Origin: Marinobacter vulgaris
GTDB taxonomy: Bacteria > Pseudomonadota > Gammaproteobacteria > Pseudomonadales > Oleiphilaceae
NCBI RefSeq assembly: GCF_003344045.1
Contig: NZ_QFWX01000001.1
Coordinates: 62,001-126,000 of the forward strand
DNA length: 64,000 nt
Reading direction: 5' to 3'
Shown here: positions 9,135-18,169 of the stretch, piece by piece
Layout: every line of letters begins with the position of its first letter
Numbering within the stretch: position 1 is the stretch's first letter
Notes under the pieces: model-generated
Told to the model about the DNA's origin: nothing
The model's input: only the letters and a program-made list of their open reading frames with translations
Databases searched by the model: none
Program-made: the position numbers and the translations under genes

Positions 9135-9166
9135 GGCAGTATCCTTGTTTGTACGTCCGTTTTATT

Positions 9167-9202
9167 GTTGTCCCGGCAACTATTGGCTGCGGTTGGGACA
9201 AC
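9167..9202. repeat. inverted repeat upstream of the OmpA-like gene
   Basis: GTTGTCCC (9167-9174) and GGGACAAC (9195-9202) are perfect 8-bp arms. Inside them, CAAC and GTTG can pair too, so an RNA stem with a small asymmetric bulge is possible. It sits 33-68 bases upstream of the OmpA-like start, where an operator or a 5' leader hairpin would be expected. Confidence 0.5.
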
Positions 9203-9415
9203 GGCAATTGGCGATTGGTCGAAACCCTTTAACCATGCTCTTTTCGAGCATTCTGCGAATCGCCCCCTTTTGCGGCTGCCCTGATTAAATGTCATTTGTA
9301 TGACCTTCGTGTGACACCCGCAGAGTAGCCTTTATTGAGGTGCCACGCACAGTTTGTTTTGCCCGGGGCCCTGCAATTCGCTTCAGGGTCCATTACAGCG
9401 CGAAATACTGGCCAT

Positions 9416-9435
9416 GCTGTGTTAAAAAGCACAGC
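9416..9435. repeat. inverted repeat upstream of the rhomboid gene
   Basis: GCTGTG (9416-9421) and CACAGC (9430-9435) flank an A-rich 8-base spacer, 35 bases before the rhomboid start. It may be an operator half-site pair or a leader hairpin; no further support is visible. Confidence 0.3.
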
Positions 9436-9469
9436 TCCCGGGACAAATTATGATGAATTGTGACCGCCC

Positions 9470-10918
9470 ATGCTGATTATCCCCGCTGAAAACGCCGTTA
9501 ACTGGAAGCGCCCGCCCTGGGTGACCCTGGGGCTGATGCTGGCCTGCCTGTTGGTGTTCACGTTTTATCAGGGCGACGACCGCCGTTTGACGGAGCAGGC
9601 AATCAGGGCGTATCTGGAATCGGACCTGCAGTCCCTGGAGGCGCCGGTATACGAGGACTACCTGCAGCGCCAGATCCGGTTCCAGGGGGACGAAGAGCGA
9701 ATTTACGAGTTGCAGAACTTCCGGCAGCTGCGACAGGAGGGCGGGGATCTGTGGGTTGCCTACAGCCTGCTGTCCGACCGCGAATTCTACCAGTATATGC
9801 TGGAGAACCGGGACGTGGTGCTGGCGCCTGCGGAACGTCGGCGCTGGATGGCACAGCGGGGCGAAATCCAGTCCCGGTTGATGGATCGTCTCAGCGCCAA
9901 CCAGTTGGGCCTGGTGCCGGCGGAGTTCTCACTGTACACACTGGTTACCTATCAGTTCCTCCACGGTGGCTGGGCGCACCTTATCGGCAACCTGGTATTC
10001 CTGTTCCTGCTCGGTTTTACCGTTGAGAAGGCCCTTGGCCCCGGTCGTTTCCTGCTGGCCTACCTGATCTGCGGGGCACTGTCCGGTGTCGTGTTCACCG
10101 CCTTCTCCATGGGGAGCCATGTTCCCCTAGTGGGAGCGTCCGGTTCCATATCCGGACTGATGGGCATGTATGTGGCCATTTACGGGCTGCAGAAAATCCG
10201 CTTCTTCTATTTCGTGGGCGTTTACTTCAATTACTTCCGGGCGCCGGCCCTGGCGATCCTGCCGGTATGGCTGGGCAAGGAAATCTATGACTACTGGTTT
10301 GCCGGCGCCACCGGTATCGCCTACATGGCCCACGCCGGAGGCCTGGTGGCAGGCGCTGTCATGGTCTGGCTGCTGGGCAAGAGCTGGCTGCAGGTGAAAG
10401 AGGAATTTTTCGAACCGGAGGAGGATGAGCAGGACGAGCGCTTTACCACCGGCTACAGCCAGGCCATGGCCAGCCTGGGAAGAATGGAGTTTGATCTGGC
10501 CCGGCGCCAGTTCGAGGCACTGCGGGAACATTACCCTGATCGCACAGTGCTGCTGGAGCATCTTTACCAGCTGGCAAAACTGCGCCCGGACCTGCCGCAA
10601 TACCGGCAGCGGGCACGGGAGCTGATGAACGAGTCCCTCAACCGGCGCCGGCCTGAACAGATGATTCAAATATGGCAGGAATACCTGGGTAAAGGTGAAA
10701 GTCATCAGCCGCTAAGCGCTGAGGACCATAACAGGGTACTGTTCACCAGCCTGAAGCAACACGACCTCAAAGCCGCAGAAAAGGCCTTCGAGAGACTCAG
10801 AAGTACTGGCGATGAGCTTCTTACAGTGGAAGCCTGTCGTTTACTGGCAGACGAGTTCGAAAAGCACCAGATGACCCCGAAGGCTCGCCATTATAGGCAG
10901 TTGTTACAACGGAGCTAA
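9470..10918 (+). CDS. rhomboid family intramembrane serine protease with C-terminal helical repeats
   Basis: A 482-residue intramembrane protease. TM1 is at about 17-33. A 110-residue hydrophilic insertion follows, then a rhomboid core with FLHGGWAHLIGN (170-174), the catalytic serine S224 in GASGS and the catalytic H288 in YMAHAGG. After the last TM segment (about 300) comes an acidic linker and a 160-residue helical, TPR-like cytosolic region. E. coli GlpG is about 276 residues, so both the first loop and the tail are large additions. Rhomboids cleave TM helices of membrane proteins; no substrate is evident. No strong Shine-Dalgarno precedes the ATG. Confidence 0.9.
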   Translation: MLIIPAENAVNWKRPPWVTLGLMLACLLVFTFYQGDDRRLTEQAIRAYLESDLQSLEAPVYEDYLQRQIRFQGDEERIYELQNFRQLRQEGGDLWVAYSLLSDREFYQYMLENRDVVLAPAERRRWMAQRGEIQSRLMDRLSANQLGLVPAEFSLYTLVTYQFLHGGWAHLIGNLVFLFLLGFTVEKALGPGRFLLAYLICGALSGVVFTAFSMGSHVPLVGASGSISGLMGMYVAIYGLQKIRFFYFVGVYFNYFRAPALAILPVWLGKEIYDYWFAGATGIAYMAHAGGLVAGAVMVWLLGKSWLQVKEEFFEPEEDEQDERFTTGYSQAMASLGRMEFDLARRQFEALREHYPDRTVLLEHLYQLAKLRPDLPQYRQRARELMNESLNRRRPEQMIQIWQEYLGKGESHQPLSAEDHNRVLFTSLKQHDLKAAEKAFERLRSTGDELLTVEACRLLADEFEKHQMTPKARHYRQLLQRS

Positions 10919-10954
10919 CTCACTGTTGAATGGCTGAGTCCCCGGCACACGGCC

Positions 10955-12448
10955 CTACTCCTGAGTAGAAAAAGAGGCCCTGGGTCCCTTCACCGGCTCC
11001 CGGTTCTGAACCTGCTGCAGGTAAACGTCGATCTGCTCGTGCAGCGGATGTTTCAGGCATCGCTTCTTGATGAAATTCAGGAACGCAGCCGCCTTTTCCC
11101 ACTGCCCGAGGCCATTGGCCAGGGCCTGAGCGACCAGAAGATAGGCCGGTGCCAGCTCATCGCTGTCCGGAAAACGCTTGTGGAAGTACTGCAGCAACTT
11201 CAGGGCGGGCTTGAAGTGTCCACGATGGTAGAGGCTGCGGGCGCAACGCACTGACAGCCCGGGTTCCTCCAGCCGGAATCCCGGCTCAATGGTTTCAATG
11301 GCTGCCAGCAGGTCCGCGATACCATCCCCGTCGTTGCGGTCGGCCAGCATGCCCAGAAACCGGGGATGATAACGATACAGCTCCGGGATATCGTTGCGGG
11401 CGGTCAGCAGCTGGTGCAGCTGGCCCAGGCGCAGGGTGTTCTGTGAATCACGCTTCAGGGACTCTTTCAGCATGGACTGGACGCGATCGTAGTTGCCGTC
11501 CTTCAGATTCATGTCGATATCGGCATCAAACCGTCGGGTCCGGTCACGATGGTGCATGTCCCCGGCCTGCTCGTCATCCTGAAGGTCACTGGCGAATCCG
11601 AGCTCCTCCTGATACTGGAACAGCAGATAGCCCAGCATGTGAAACAGCATGAGGGTAAAGGTGCTGTTAAGGAATCCGGCCAAGGTGCGGGCCACGCCCG
11701 GGGCGAAATGGGTAAGCGCGAATTCCTGTGCCGCGCCGGACGCCAGGATCAGCAGGATCAGGTAACCGTAGAGCAGGAAATAGGGCGCACCGATCCGCGA
11801 CATCAACACCGCAAGATTCATCGGATTGACGGCAGCCATCACCGAATGTTCCATGGCCAGCACCATGATGCTGGCGGGCAATGCCAGTATCACGAACGCC
11901 AGCGCCAGCAACATCAGCAAGGGTCCGCCCACCATGGCTGCGGCGGCTACCATGCCAGCCATCAGCACGAATACCAGCAGTTGCAGAATGACAATATCGA
12001 ACCCGCTGCCGGAGAAAGCCACCGCCACCGGGGGTGGTTTCATGTGGCCTGCGGCGGTATGGCTGATCACCGCGTAGGTATATTTCAGCAGTGCCAGCGC
12101 CAGCACGAGGGTGATAATCAGCCCGATGAGGTTGCCACTGACCAGCAACGGCACCAGGGTGCAGATGGCAATGACCAGCAACGGGTCGGTGTGGAACGGG
12201 TAGCGGAAAAAGGCGCCAATCCGGTTCCAGAATGGCACTACCTCGGTGGCTGCACCGAGATAGCGCATGGCGCGGCTGCAATGGGGGCAAAGCGCGTGTT
12301 GCTTGCGGGTGTCGGCATCCGGCATGCAGCGGGTGCAGTAATGGATCTGGCAGTCCCCGCAATGCCATTTTGCGGGTTCGCCGGGATGGTAATGGCAGTC
12401 GTGTTTCACAAGCGGCCCGGTTGTCGTGGCTCTGAGGATCAGGGGCAA
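10955..12448 (-). CDS. B-box-like zinc finger, multi-TM, TPR-like protein
   Basis: A 497-residue protein of unknown function with three parts. Residues 18-57 contain C18, H21, C30, C33, C38, C41, H51, C54 and C57, a cross-brace zinc-finger pattern resembling a B-box. Residues about 75-290 hold six or so hydrophobic helices. Residues about 310-490 are helical and repeat-like (LGQLHQLL, LLQYFHKRFPDSDELAPAYLL), typical of TPR adaptor segments. The annotated start is TTG at 12448; a GTG at 12409 is an alternative that keeps the zinc finger. It converges with the rhomboid gene. It may be a membrane assembly or quality-control factor, but nothing here proves that. Confidence 0.7.
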   Translation of the reverse strand: MPLILRATTTGPLVKHDCHYHPGEPAKWHCGDCQIHYCTRCMPDADTRKQHALCPHCSRAMRYLGAATEVVPFWNRIGAFFRYPFHTDPLLVIAICTLVPLLVSGNLIGLIITLVLALALLKYTYAVISHTAAGHMKPPPVAVAFSGSGFDIVILQLLVFVLMAGMVAAAAMVGGPLLMLLALAFVILALPASIMVLAMEHSVMAAVNPMNLAVLMSRIGAPYFLLYGYLILLILASGAAQEFALTHFAPGVARTLAGFLNSTFTLMLFHMLGYLLFQYQEELGFASDLQDDEQAGDMHHRDRTRRFDADIDMNLKDGNYDRVQSMLKESLKRDSQNTLRLGQLHQLLTARNDIPELYRYHPRFLGMLADRNDGDGIADLLAAIETIEPGFRLEEPGLSVRCARSLYHRGHFKPALKLLQYFHKRFPDSDELAPAYLLVAQALANGLGQWEKAAAFLNFIKKRCLKHPLHEQIDVYLQQVQNREPVKGPRASFSTQE

Positions 12449-12565
12449 TCATGGCAGACGGCCGACCATCCCACCAGACGGTTGGGTCGCAAATGCCGGA
12501 ATTTATCGGGATGCCGGTGGGTCATGCCAACCGGGTCTTCCGGCTCCGGTAGACTGTCGCCGAAA

Positions 12566-12582
12566 ATACTGCGTATCAGTAT
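12566..12582. repeat. inverted repeat upstream of the ABC exporter
   Basis: ATACTG (12566-12571) and CAGTAT (12577-12582) are perfect arms around a 5-base spacer. An overlapping pair, GTATC and GATAC, lies in the same stretch. The site is 28-44 bases before the TTG start of the ABC gene and could be an operator in its promoter. Confidence 0.35.
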
Positions 12583-12609
12583 GGATACATAAAAGTTAAC
12601 GGGGGATTT

Positions 12610-14439
12610 TTGGAAAAGGCAGCAGAACTGAATTCTGTGGGTGAGGATACGGCGGGCCGGAGCGACCACCGGTATAGCTGGCGCGGCATTCTCTCCCTCG
12701 CCCTGAAGCACAAGCCGAGACTGGTGCGGGCCAACCTGCTCGCCATCCTGGCTACGGTAGTCAGTGTGCCCATTCCACTGTTGCTGCCGGTGCTGGTGGA
12801 TGAGGTCCTTCTGGATGAAGCGGGCCCCGTGCTGCCCGTCATGCAGGCGGTACTGCCCCAGGCATGGCATCAGCCGGTGGTCTATATCGGATTGATGGTG
12901 GTGGCGGCGTTTCTGCTGAGGCTGCTCTCCCTCGTCTTTAATGTGCTCCAGTCCCGGGAATTTTCGAAGATTTCCAAGGATGTGGTTTTCAGAATCCGGT
13001 CGCGCCTGCTGGGCCGGTTGCAGCGGGTGGCCATGTCGGAGTACGAAACCCGCGGTTCCGGGGGCATCACCAGCCATTTCATTACCGACCTGGACACCAT
13101 CGACCAGTTCCTGGGCACCAGCATCAGCCGTTTTATTGTGGCGAGCCTGACGGTCACCGGGACCGCCATTGTGCTGATGTGGGTCCACTGGCAGCTGGGC
13201 CTGCTGATCCTGCTGTTCAACCCGCTGGTGATCTTTGCCACCATGCTGATCGGCAAGCGGGTCAAGGAACTCAAGCGCCAGGAAAACAGTGCTTACGAGG
13301 ATTTCCAGGGTGATCTGACCGAAACCCTGGACGCCATTCACCAGCTCCGGGCCGCCAACCGGGAACAGCATTACCTGCACCAGCTGATCAGTCGGGCGCG
13401 CACGGTTCGCGACCACGCCATCCAGTTCGAATGGCGCAGTGATGCCGCCACCCGGGCCAGTTTTGCGCTGTTCCAGTTCGGGGTGGACGCCTTTCGCGCA
13501 GCCGCCATGATAACGGTACTGTTCAGCGACCTCAGCATCGGCATGATGTTCGCCATCTTCGGTTACCTCTGGTTCATGCTGACACCGGTACAGGAAATGC
13601 TGAACATGCAGTACGCCTGGTTTGCGGCCAATGCCGCTCTGGGCCGCATCAACCGTTTGCTGGAGCTGGAGGAGGAGCCCCGTTATCCCGCGCTGGAAAA
13701 TCCGTTCAGGGGCAAGCACACGGTCGGCCTGTCACTGCGCAACATCCATTTCAGTTACGGCGACGAGCAGGTGCTCAGAGGCATTAACCTTGATCTGGCA
13801 CCGGGCGAAAAGGTGGCTCTGGTGGGCGCCAGTGGCGGCGGCAAATCCACCCTGGTGCAGGTCATTCTTGGCATGTATACCCCGCAGAAAGGGGACGTGT
13901 TGATTGACGGAGTGCCGGTCCAGCGGATCGGGCTTCCCTGCCTGCGGGAGCATGTCGCCACCGTCTTGCAGCATCCGGCGCTGTTCAACGACACCGTGCG
14001 CCAGAATTTGACCCTGGGCCGGGACAAACCGGATGCCCGGCTCTGGGATGCCTTGCGGATCGCCCAGCTCGACCAGACGGTCGCGGCAATGCCGGACCTG
14101 CTGGATACCGTGATCGGGCGGCAGGGGGTTCGGCTGTCCGGGGGCCAGCGCCAGAGATTGGCCATCGCGCGGATGGTACTGGCAGATCCGTCTGTGGTGA
14201 TCCTGGATGAAGCAACCTCGGCTCTGGACGCGGAAACCGAATTTCAGCTGCATCGGGACCTGGAAGCCTTCCTGAGCAAGCGAACCACGCTGATTATCGC
14301 CCATCGGCTCAGTGCCGTTAAGCAGGCAGATCGGGCCTGTGTTTTCGAGGATGGGCGGATTATTGAGGAGGGACAGCACGACGATCTGATCGCGAAAGAT
14401 GGTCTCTACGCGCAACTATACGGCGAAAGACAAGCCTGA
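12610..14439 (+). CDS. ABC transporter, fused permease and ATPase (exporter type)
   Basis: A 609-residue half-transporter with an N-terminal six-helix membrane domain (about 45-330) and a C-terminal nucleotide-binding domain. The ATPase has Walker A GASGGGKST (about 405-413), the signature LSGGQRQ (about 507), Walker B VVILDEATSALD (about 529) and the switch histidine in IIAHRLS. It should work as a homodimer. The substrate is unknown; lipid, peptide or drug export are all possible in the MsbA/multidrug class. The start is TTG at 12610 after a GGGGG run. A divergent 161-bp region separates it from the zinc-finger gene. Confidence 0.88.
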   Translation: MEKAAELNSVGEDTAGRSDHRYSWRGILSLALKHKPRLVRANLLAILATVVSVPIPLLLPVLVDEVLLDEAGPVLPVMQAVLPQAWHQPVVYIGLMVVAAFLLRLLSLVFNVLQSREFSKISKDVVFRIRSRLLGRLQRVAMSEYETRGSGGITSHFITDLDTIDQFLGTSISRFIVASLTVTGTAIVLMWVHWQLGLLILLFNPLVIFATMLIGKRVKELKRQENSAYEDFQGDLTETLDAIHQLRAANREQHYLHQLISRARTVRDHAIQFEWRSDAATRASFALFQFGVDAFRAAAMITVLFSDLSIGMMFAIFGYLWFMLTPVQEMLNMQYAWFAANAALGRINRLLELEEEPRYPALENPFRGKHTVGLSLRNIHFSYGDEQVLRGINLDLAPGEKVALVGASGGGKSTLVQVILGMYTPQKGDVLIDGVPVQRIGLPCLREHVATVLQHPALFNDTVRQNLTLGRDKPDARLWDALRIAQLDQTVAAMPDLLDTVIGRQGVRLSGGQRQRLAIARMVLADPSVVILDEATSALDAETEFQLHRDLEAFLSKRTTLIIAHRLSAVKQADRACVFEDGRIIEEGQHDDLIAKDGLYAQLYGERQA

Positions 14440-14503
14440 CATTTTCGGTCAAGTTCCGGGCGACGCGGCCGTTAAGCTTTTGGTATAACCCCTGAGGCCA
14501 TCC

Positions 14504-15076
14504 ATGAACAAAAAAGCATTCACAGCGGCAGTCATGCTGCTACTGGCGATCGGCATCTCCGGCTCCTTGCCCCTGCTGGCCCACGTCACCAAAGACAGTG
14601 ACTTTTACGGGCTGCGGACAGATCTTTCGGTGCCGGCCCTGCCGGAATATGAGCCGGGCCCGGAAAAACTTCGCCTGGTGTTTTTCGGGTACCGGCATTG
14701 CGGGACTGTCTGCCCCGTGCAGCTCGTGAACCTCCAGGATCTCCATGAACGACTTTCGCATCAGCCCGTAAGCTTTGTATTCGTTACTCTGGACCCGGAC
14801 AGAGATAGCCAGCAAGAGCTCGATCAAACCATGACGGCCATGGGGCCGAAATTCCGCGCCGTGCGACCGGAAAACCAGCTGGCGGCGCAGAACCTGGCGC
14901 TCGGATTTTCCGACTATGCGGCAAAAACCGGAACCGCCGACGCTTACGATTACGACCACAGCGCAAGGATTTACGCTGTCTCGCCGGATAACCGTCGACA
15001 CCTTCTGTATGCCTCCCCCGATCTGGATCTTGATCGTGTACAGGCCGATATTGAGCGGCTATTGGCCGTATTGTGA
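14504..15076 (+). CDS. SCO1/SenC/PrrC-type copper chaperone
   Basis: A 190-residue thioredoxin-fold protein with an N-terminal signal anchor (residues 5-26) and the full Sco copper site: C66 and C70 in HCGTVCP plus H152 in [10 protein letters not shown]. Sco proteins deliver copper to the CuA site of cytochrome oxidase or act as periplasmic thiol reductants. Cytochrome oxidase genes are absent from the window. It is followed immediately by a chemoreceptor gene: the first possible start of that gene overlaps its stop and the likely start is nine bases later. A promoter-like TGGTATAAC (14481-14489) precedes it. Family certain, client unknown. Confidence 0.87.
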   Translation: MNKKAFTAAVMLLLAIGISGSLPLLAHVTKDSDFYGLRTDLSVPALPEYEPGPEKLRLVFFGYRHCGTVCPVQLVNLQDLHERLSHQPVSFVFVTLDPDRDSQQELDQTMTAMGPKFRAVRPENQLAAQNLALGFSDYAAKTGTADAYDYDHSARIYAVSPDNRRHLLYASPDLDLDRVQADIERLLAVL

Positions 15077-15084
15077 GGAACCCT

Positions 15085-16614
15085 ATGACTGCAACCCACT
15101 CTTTCCGTAGCGATGATTTCGCCCGTCAGCAGGTGCTCGAGACGGACCGGCTGATGCTGACCATCCTTCTGGCCCACGTGCCGGTTGTGGCACTGCTGGT
15201 TCCCTGGGGCTACGGCACCTACGGGTTTGCCATCGTCGCCTCACTGCTTGTGGGAGCGCTGGCGCTGGCGGGCTATTTCTCGCTGCGTGGTACCCGGGCC
15301 TGCTCGGTGGTGTTCGCGGCCTCTCTGATGCTGTTCTCTGCGGTCATGATCCAGGCCCAGATGGGGCGTATCGAGATGCACTTCCACATCTTCTCGGCCC
15401 TGGCACTGGTGATCATTTACCGGGACTGGCTGCCAGTGGTGATAGCGGCGGGCGTGATAGCGGTGCACCATCTGATACTGACCGGGCTCCAGCTGGCCGA
15501 CTCCCAAGTTGGTGGCATGCCACTGATGATCTTCAATTACGGCTGCAGCTGGGGCATTGCGTTCCTGCACGCTGCCTTCGTGGTGTTTGAAGCGGGTATT
15601 CTGGTGTTCTTTGCCCTGCGCATGGGTGTGGAGAAGCAGCAGACCCTGCAGATGATCACCATCGTCCATGAGTTTGATCAGGAGAAGGACCTGCGGGGAC
15701 GGTTGCCGGCGCAGAATCAGAGTGTCAGCGCGCTCTCCTTCAACCAGATGATGGAGCAGTCAGGGGCGTTGATTCGGCAATTGCGGGAGTTTTCCGGGGT
15801 ATTGCGCCACAATGCAGAGCAACTCGCCAGCGCCAGCAAGAGCACGCGGAAGTACGTGGAACAACAGCAACAACAGGCGGATCAGGTTGCCACGGCAACC
15901 AACCAGATGGCTGCCAGCGTTCAGGAAGTGGCGCAAAACGCGCAGCTGGCCTCCGAGGCCTCGGCGGATGCCTCGAGGGCTTCGGCCGCCGGCAGCAAGG
16001 CCATGGACAGTGCCCGCACCATGACCGAGGCTACCAACCAGGCGCTGGGTGACAGCAGCCGTATGGTAAACCAGCTTTCGGAGAAAGTGGAATCGATTGC
16101 CCGGGTAACGGGTTCTATCAACGATATTTCGGACCAGACCAACCTGCTGGCGCTGAATGCCGCCATAGAAGCCGCCCGTGCCGGCGAGCATGGCCGCGGA
16201 TTTGCGGTAGTCGCCGACGAAGTTCGTTCCCTTTCAAAGCGCACCCAGGAGTTCACCAACGAAATCCGCACCACCGTAGACGAGCTGAAAAGTCTGTCCG
16301 AGGCCACCCATGCGGCGATGGAGATGGGCCAGAGCCGCTCCGGCGAATCCAACCGTGCGATCAGTGACGCTGCCGAGGCGATCAGCCGGATTGAAGAGGC
16401 CATTGGCGCTGTCAGCAACATGAATGATCAGATTGCCTCTGCCTGTGAGGAGCAGTCGGCGACGTCTGTTCAGATCAACGAGAGCATTCACTCGGTCGCC
16501 ACCCGTAATACCCAGGTGGCAGAAGAAGCCAGCGGTGTTCAGCAAATGTCGGAGGAGCTTGAGCGCGTCGTCGGCGGTGTGGACGAGCTGGTTAATCGAT
16601 ACCGGGTTGACTAG
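15085..16614 (+). CDS. methyl-accepting chemotaxis protein with polytopic membrane sensor
   Basis: A 509-residue chemoreceptor. Instead of a periplasmic ligand domain it has about six closely spaced TM helices (25-185). These carry [15 protein letters not shown] and AVHHL, a histidine-rich pattern that recurs in some MCPs, kinases and diguanylate cyclases. A coiled-coil signalling domain follows, with the conserved hairpin [19 protein letters not shown] (about 345-365). No clear HAMP domain is present. The ATG at 15085 is chosen because AGGA at 15076-15079 is well spaced; a GTG at 15073 is an alternative. The last 23 bases overlap the end of the opposing PAS-GGDEF gene. Confidence 0.87.
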   Translation: MTATHSFRSDDFARQQVLETDRLMLTILLAHVPVVALLVPWGYGTYGFAIVASLLVGALALAGYFSLRGTRACSVVFAASLMLFSAVMIQAQMGRIEMHFHIFSALALVIIYRDWLPVVIAAGVIAVHHLILTGLQLADSQVGGMPLMIFNYGCSWGIAFLHAAFVVFEAGILVFFALRMGVEKQQTLQMITIVHEFDQEKDLRGRLPAQNQSVSALSFNQMMEQSGALIRQLREFSGVLRHNAEQLASASKSTRKYVEQQQQQADQVATATNQMAASVQEVAQNAQLASEASADASRASAAGSKAMDSARTMTEATNQALGDSSRMVNQLSEKVESIARVTGSINDISDQTNLLALNAAIEAARAGEHGRGFAVVADEVRSLSKRTQEFTNEIRTTVDELKSLSEATHAAMEMGQSRSGESNRAISDAAEAISRIEEAIGAVSNMNDQIASACEEQSATSVQINESIHSVATRNTQVAEEASGVQQMSEELERVVGGVDELVNRYRVD

Positions 16615-18004
16615 AGCTCACCCGGTTCTTGCCATTTTCCTTGGACTGGTAAAGCAGCTGATCAACACGCTCCAGAATGCCTGAGGGCGTGTCACCGGGC
16701 TCGGACTCGGTAACGCCGATCGACAGTGTGACCGGACCAACGTCGTCGAATAAACGGCTTCCCAGGCTTGCCCGAATGTTTTCTGCGATCTCCCGGCCCT
16801 TGGCAAGTCCGCAGAAAGGCAGAAGCACGATGAATTCCTCGCCACCCCAGCGGATGCATTTATCGGTTTTACGGGTTTTCGCCAGCAGAGTGTTGGCAAC
16901 CGTCTTGATAATGTCATCGCCCCTCTGATGGCCAAACCTGTCATTCACCGGCTTGAAATCGTCAATATCGGCCATCAACACGCAGAAGCAGGACGTATTC
17001 TCTTGCGCCTGGATGAGCGATATATTCAGCTCTATCTCTCCGGCCCTGCGGTTCAGGAGACCGGTCAGAGAATCGTGTGAGGCCTGCTCCCGAAGCTTCA
17101 GTTCCTCGAATACCCGATCGGTCAGATCCTTGATGATGCTGATGAAATGAGTGGTCGTGCCGTCCGCGTTTTTAACTGGCGTAATGGTCTGCTGACAGTG
17201 GATCTCGTGACCCTCTTTGTGCCGATTGACGATCATTGCACGGAAAGCCAGACCCTCGGTCAGATGTCGCCAGAGGTCCCTGTAGAAAGCGTCATCGTGC
17301 TTCCCGGACTTGAGCACTGACGGTTTGCGGCCGATCACTTCTGTCGGTGTATACCCGGTGATGATTTCAAAGCCCTGGTTGGCAAACTCGATCACCCCCT
17401 CGGCGTTGGTAATGAAAATCCCGTCGTAGGCGGCATCAATGGCCTTTGCGAAGAGATTGCCGGTAGACTGTTCCGCATGCAGTTGCGTCACATCTTTCTG
17501 CATGGAAACGAAGAAGCGGGGTTTTCCGGCGTCATCGTTTACCGCCGAGATCGTCCATTCCACCAGGTAAGGCCGACCGCTTTTACGATAATTAATGGTG
17601 GAGCCGGAAAAACCGCCACCCTCTTTCAGGCTTTGTCGCAATCTATCGATCACCGACGACTCGGTAAGCGGACCCTGGAATATTCGTGGATTCTGGCCAA
17701 CAAGTTCCCGCTGCGAGTAGCCCGTCATATTGCAGAAAGCCGGATTGACATAGAGGATACGGTGATCGGCGTCGGTGATTACCACGGAGTTAAACGACTG
17801 CTCGGCAGTCATCCGCAACAGCAGGAGCGAGTCTTCCGTCGATATGCCGGGCAGGCTGTTGGAGTCGTGAGGGTTCAATGGGTGTCCAGTTTCAGTTGAT
17901 AGGCCCTGGCCAGAGCTTGAAGGATGTTCAACAAGGCATCGATTGTCAGTGCCACAGAGTAACATATTGGCCAGCACCCCATTCATGCCATTAATGTCCA
18001 ACAT
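16592..18004 (-). CDS. PAS-PAS-GGDEF diguanylate cyclase with a LOV-like first PAS domain
   Basis: A 470-residue soluble protein. PAS1 (about 62-175) reads like a LOV domain: GQNPRIFQG at 103-111, then a [13 protein letters not shown] strand. The flavin-binding cysteine position is proline (P106). PAS2 (about 183-298) is ordinary. The GGDEF domain has an intact active site, RWGGEEF (385-391), and [13 protein letters not shown], so c-di-GMP synthesis is expected. No RxxD inhibitory site was recognised before the GGEEF. The start codon is uncertain because no strong ribosome-binding site precedes 18004. The gene converges on and overlaps the chemoreceptor gene. Confidence 0.87.
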   Translation of the reverse strand: MLDINGMNGVLANMLLCGTDNRCLVEHPSSSGQGLSTETGHPLNPHDSNSLPGISTEDSLLLLRMTAEQSFNSVVITDADHRILYVNPAFCNMTGYSQRELVGQNPRIFQGPLTESSVIDRLRQSLKEGGGFSGSTINYRKSGRPYLVEWTISAVNDDAGKPRFFVSMQKDVTQLHAEQSTGNLFAKAIDAAYDGIFITNAEGVIEFANQGFEIITGYTPTEVIGRKPSVLKSGKHDDAFYRDLWRHLTEGLAFRAMIVNRHKEGHEIHCQQTITPVKNADGTTTHFISIIKDLTDRVFEELKLREQASHDSLTGLLNRRAGEIELNISLIQAQENTSCFCVLMADIDDFKPVNDRFGHQRGDDIIKTVANTLLAKTRKTDKCIRWGGEEFIVLLPFCGLAKGREIAENIRASLGSRLFDDVGPVTLSIGVTESEPGDTPSGILERVDQLLYQSKENGKNRVSSSQPGID

Positions 18005-18073
18005 TCACGGGTCTGTGGTTGAAGTCTCGTCAAACAGTGCAATAGTTATAGGTGGCGCCTGTCGGTGGGATTT

Positions 18074-18116
18074 TTGCGTTAATGTATTTCATGGCAAAAG
18101 GAGTACATTGACGCAA
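18074..18116. repeat. 13-bp inverted repeat upstream of acnA
   Basis: The arms TTGCGTTAATGTA (18074-18086) and TACATTGACGCAA (18104-18116) match at 12 of 13 positions across a 17-base spacer. It is 54-96 bases before the acnA start. A -35-like TTGACG is embedded in the right arm. The symmetry suggests an operator for a dimeric regulator or a leader stem-loop. Confidence 0.55.
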
Positions 18117-18169
18117 GGGCTCCCACGAAGCCTTCCGGACTATTCGGATAATGAAAAAGGAGGCATCTC

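Larger units (their letters stand above)
9135..9469. promoter_or_regulatory. 335-bp divergent intergenic region
   Basis: No open reading frame here looks real. The stretch separates the leftward OmpA-like gene from the rightward rhomboid gene and must hold both promoters. It contains an 8-bp perfect inverted repeat near the left gene (9167-9202), a 5-bp one with arms TGCTC and GAGCA at about 9235-9249, and a 6-bp stem near the right gene (9416-9435). No convincing -35/-10 pair could be picked by eye. Confidence 0.5.

Noticed and set aside
12439-13719. Long open frame on the minus strand (426 codons)
   Set aside because: It is antisense to the ABC exporter, which has all expected motifs. The translated minus-strand protein is rich in Q, H and R without domains, typical of shadow frames in GC-rich DNA.
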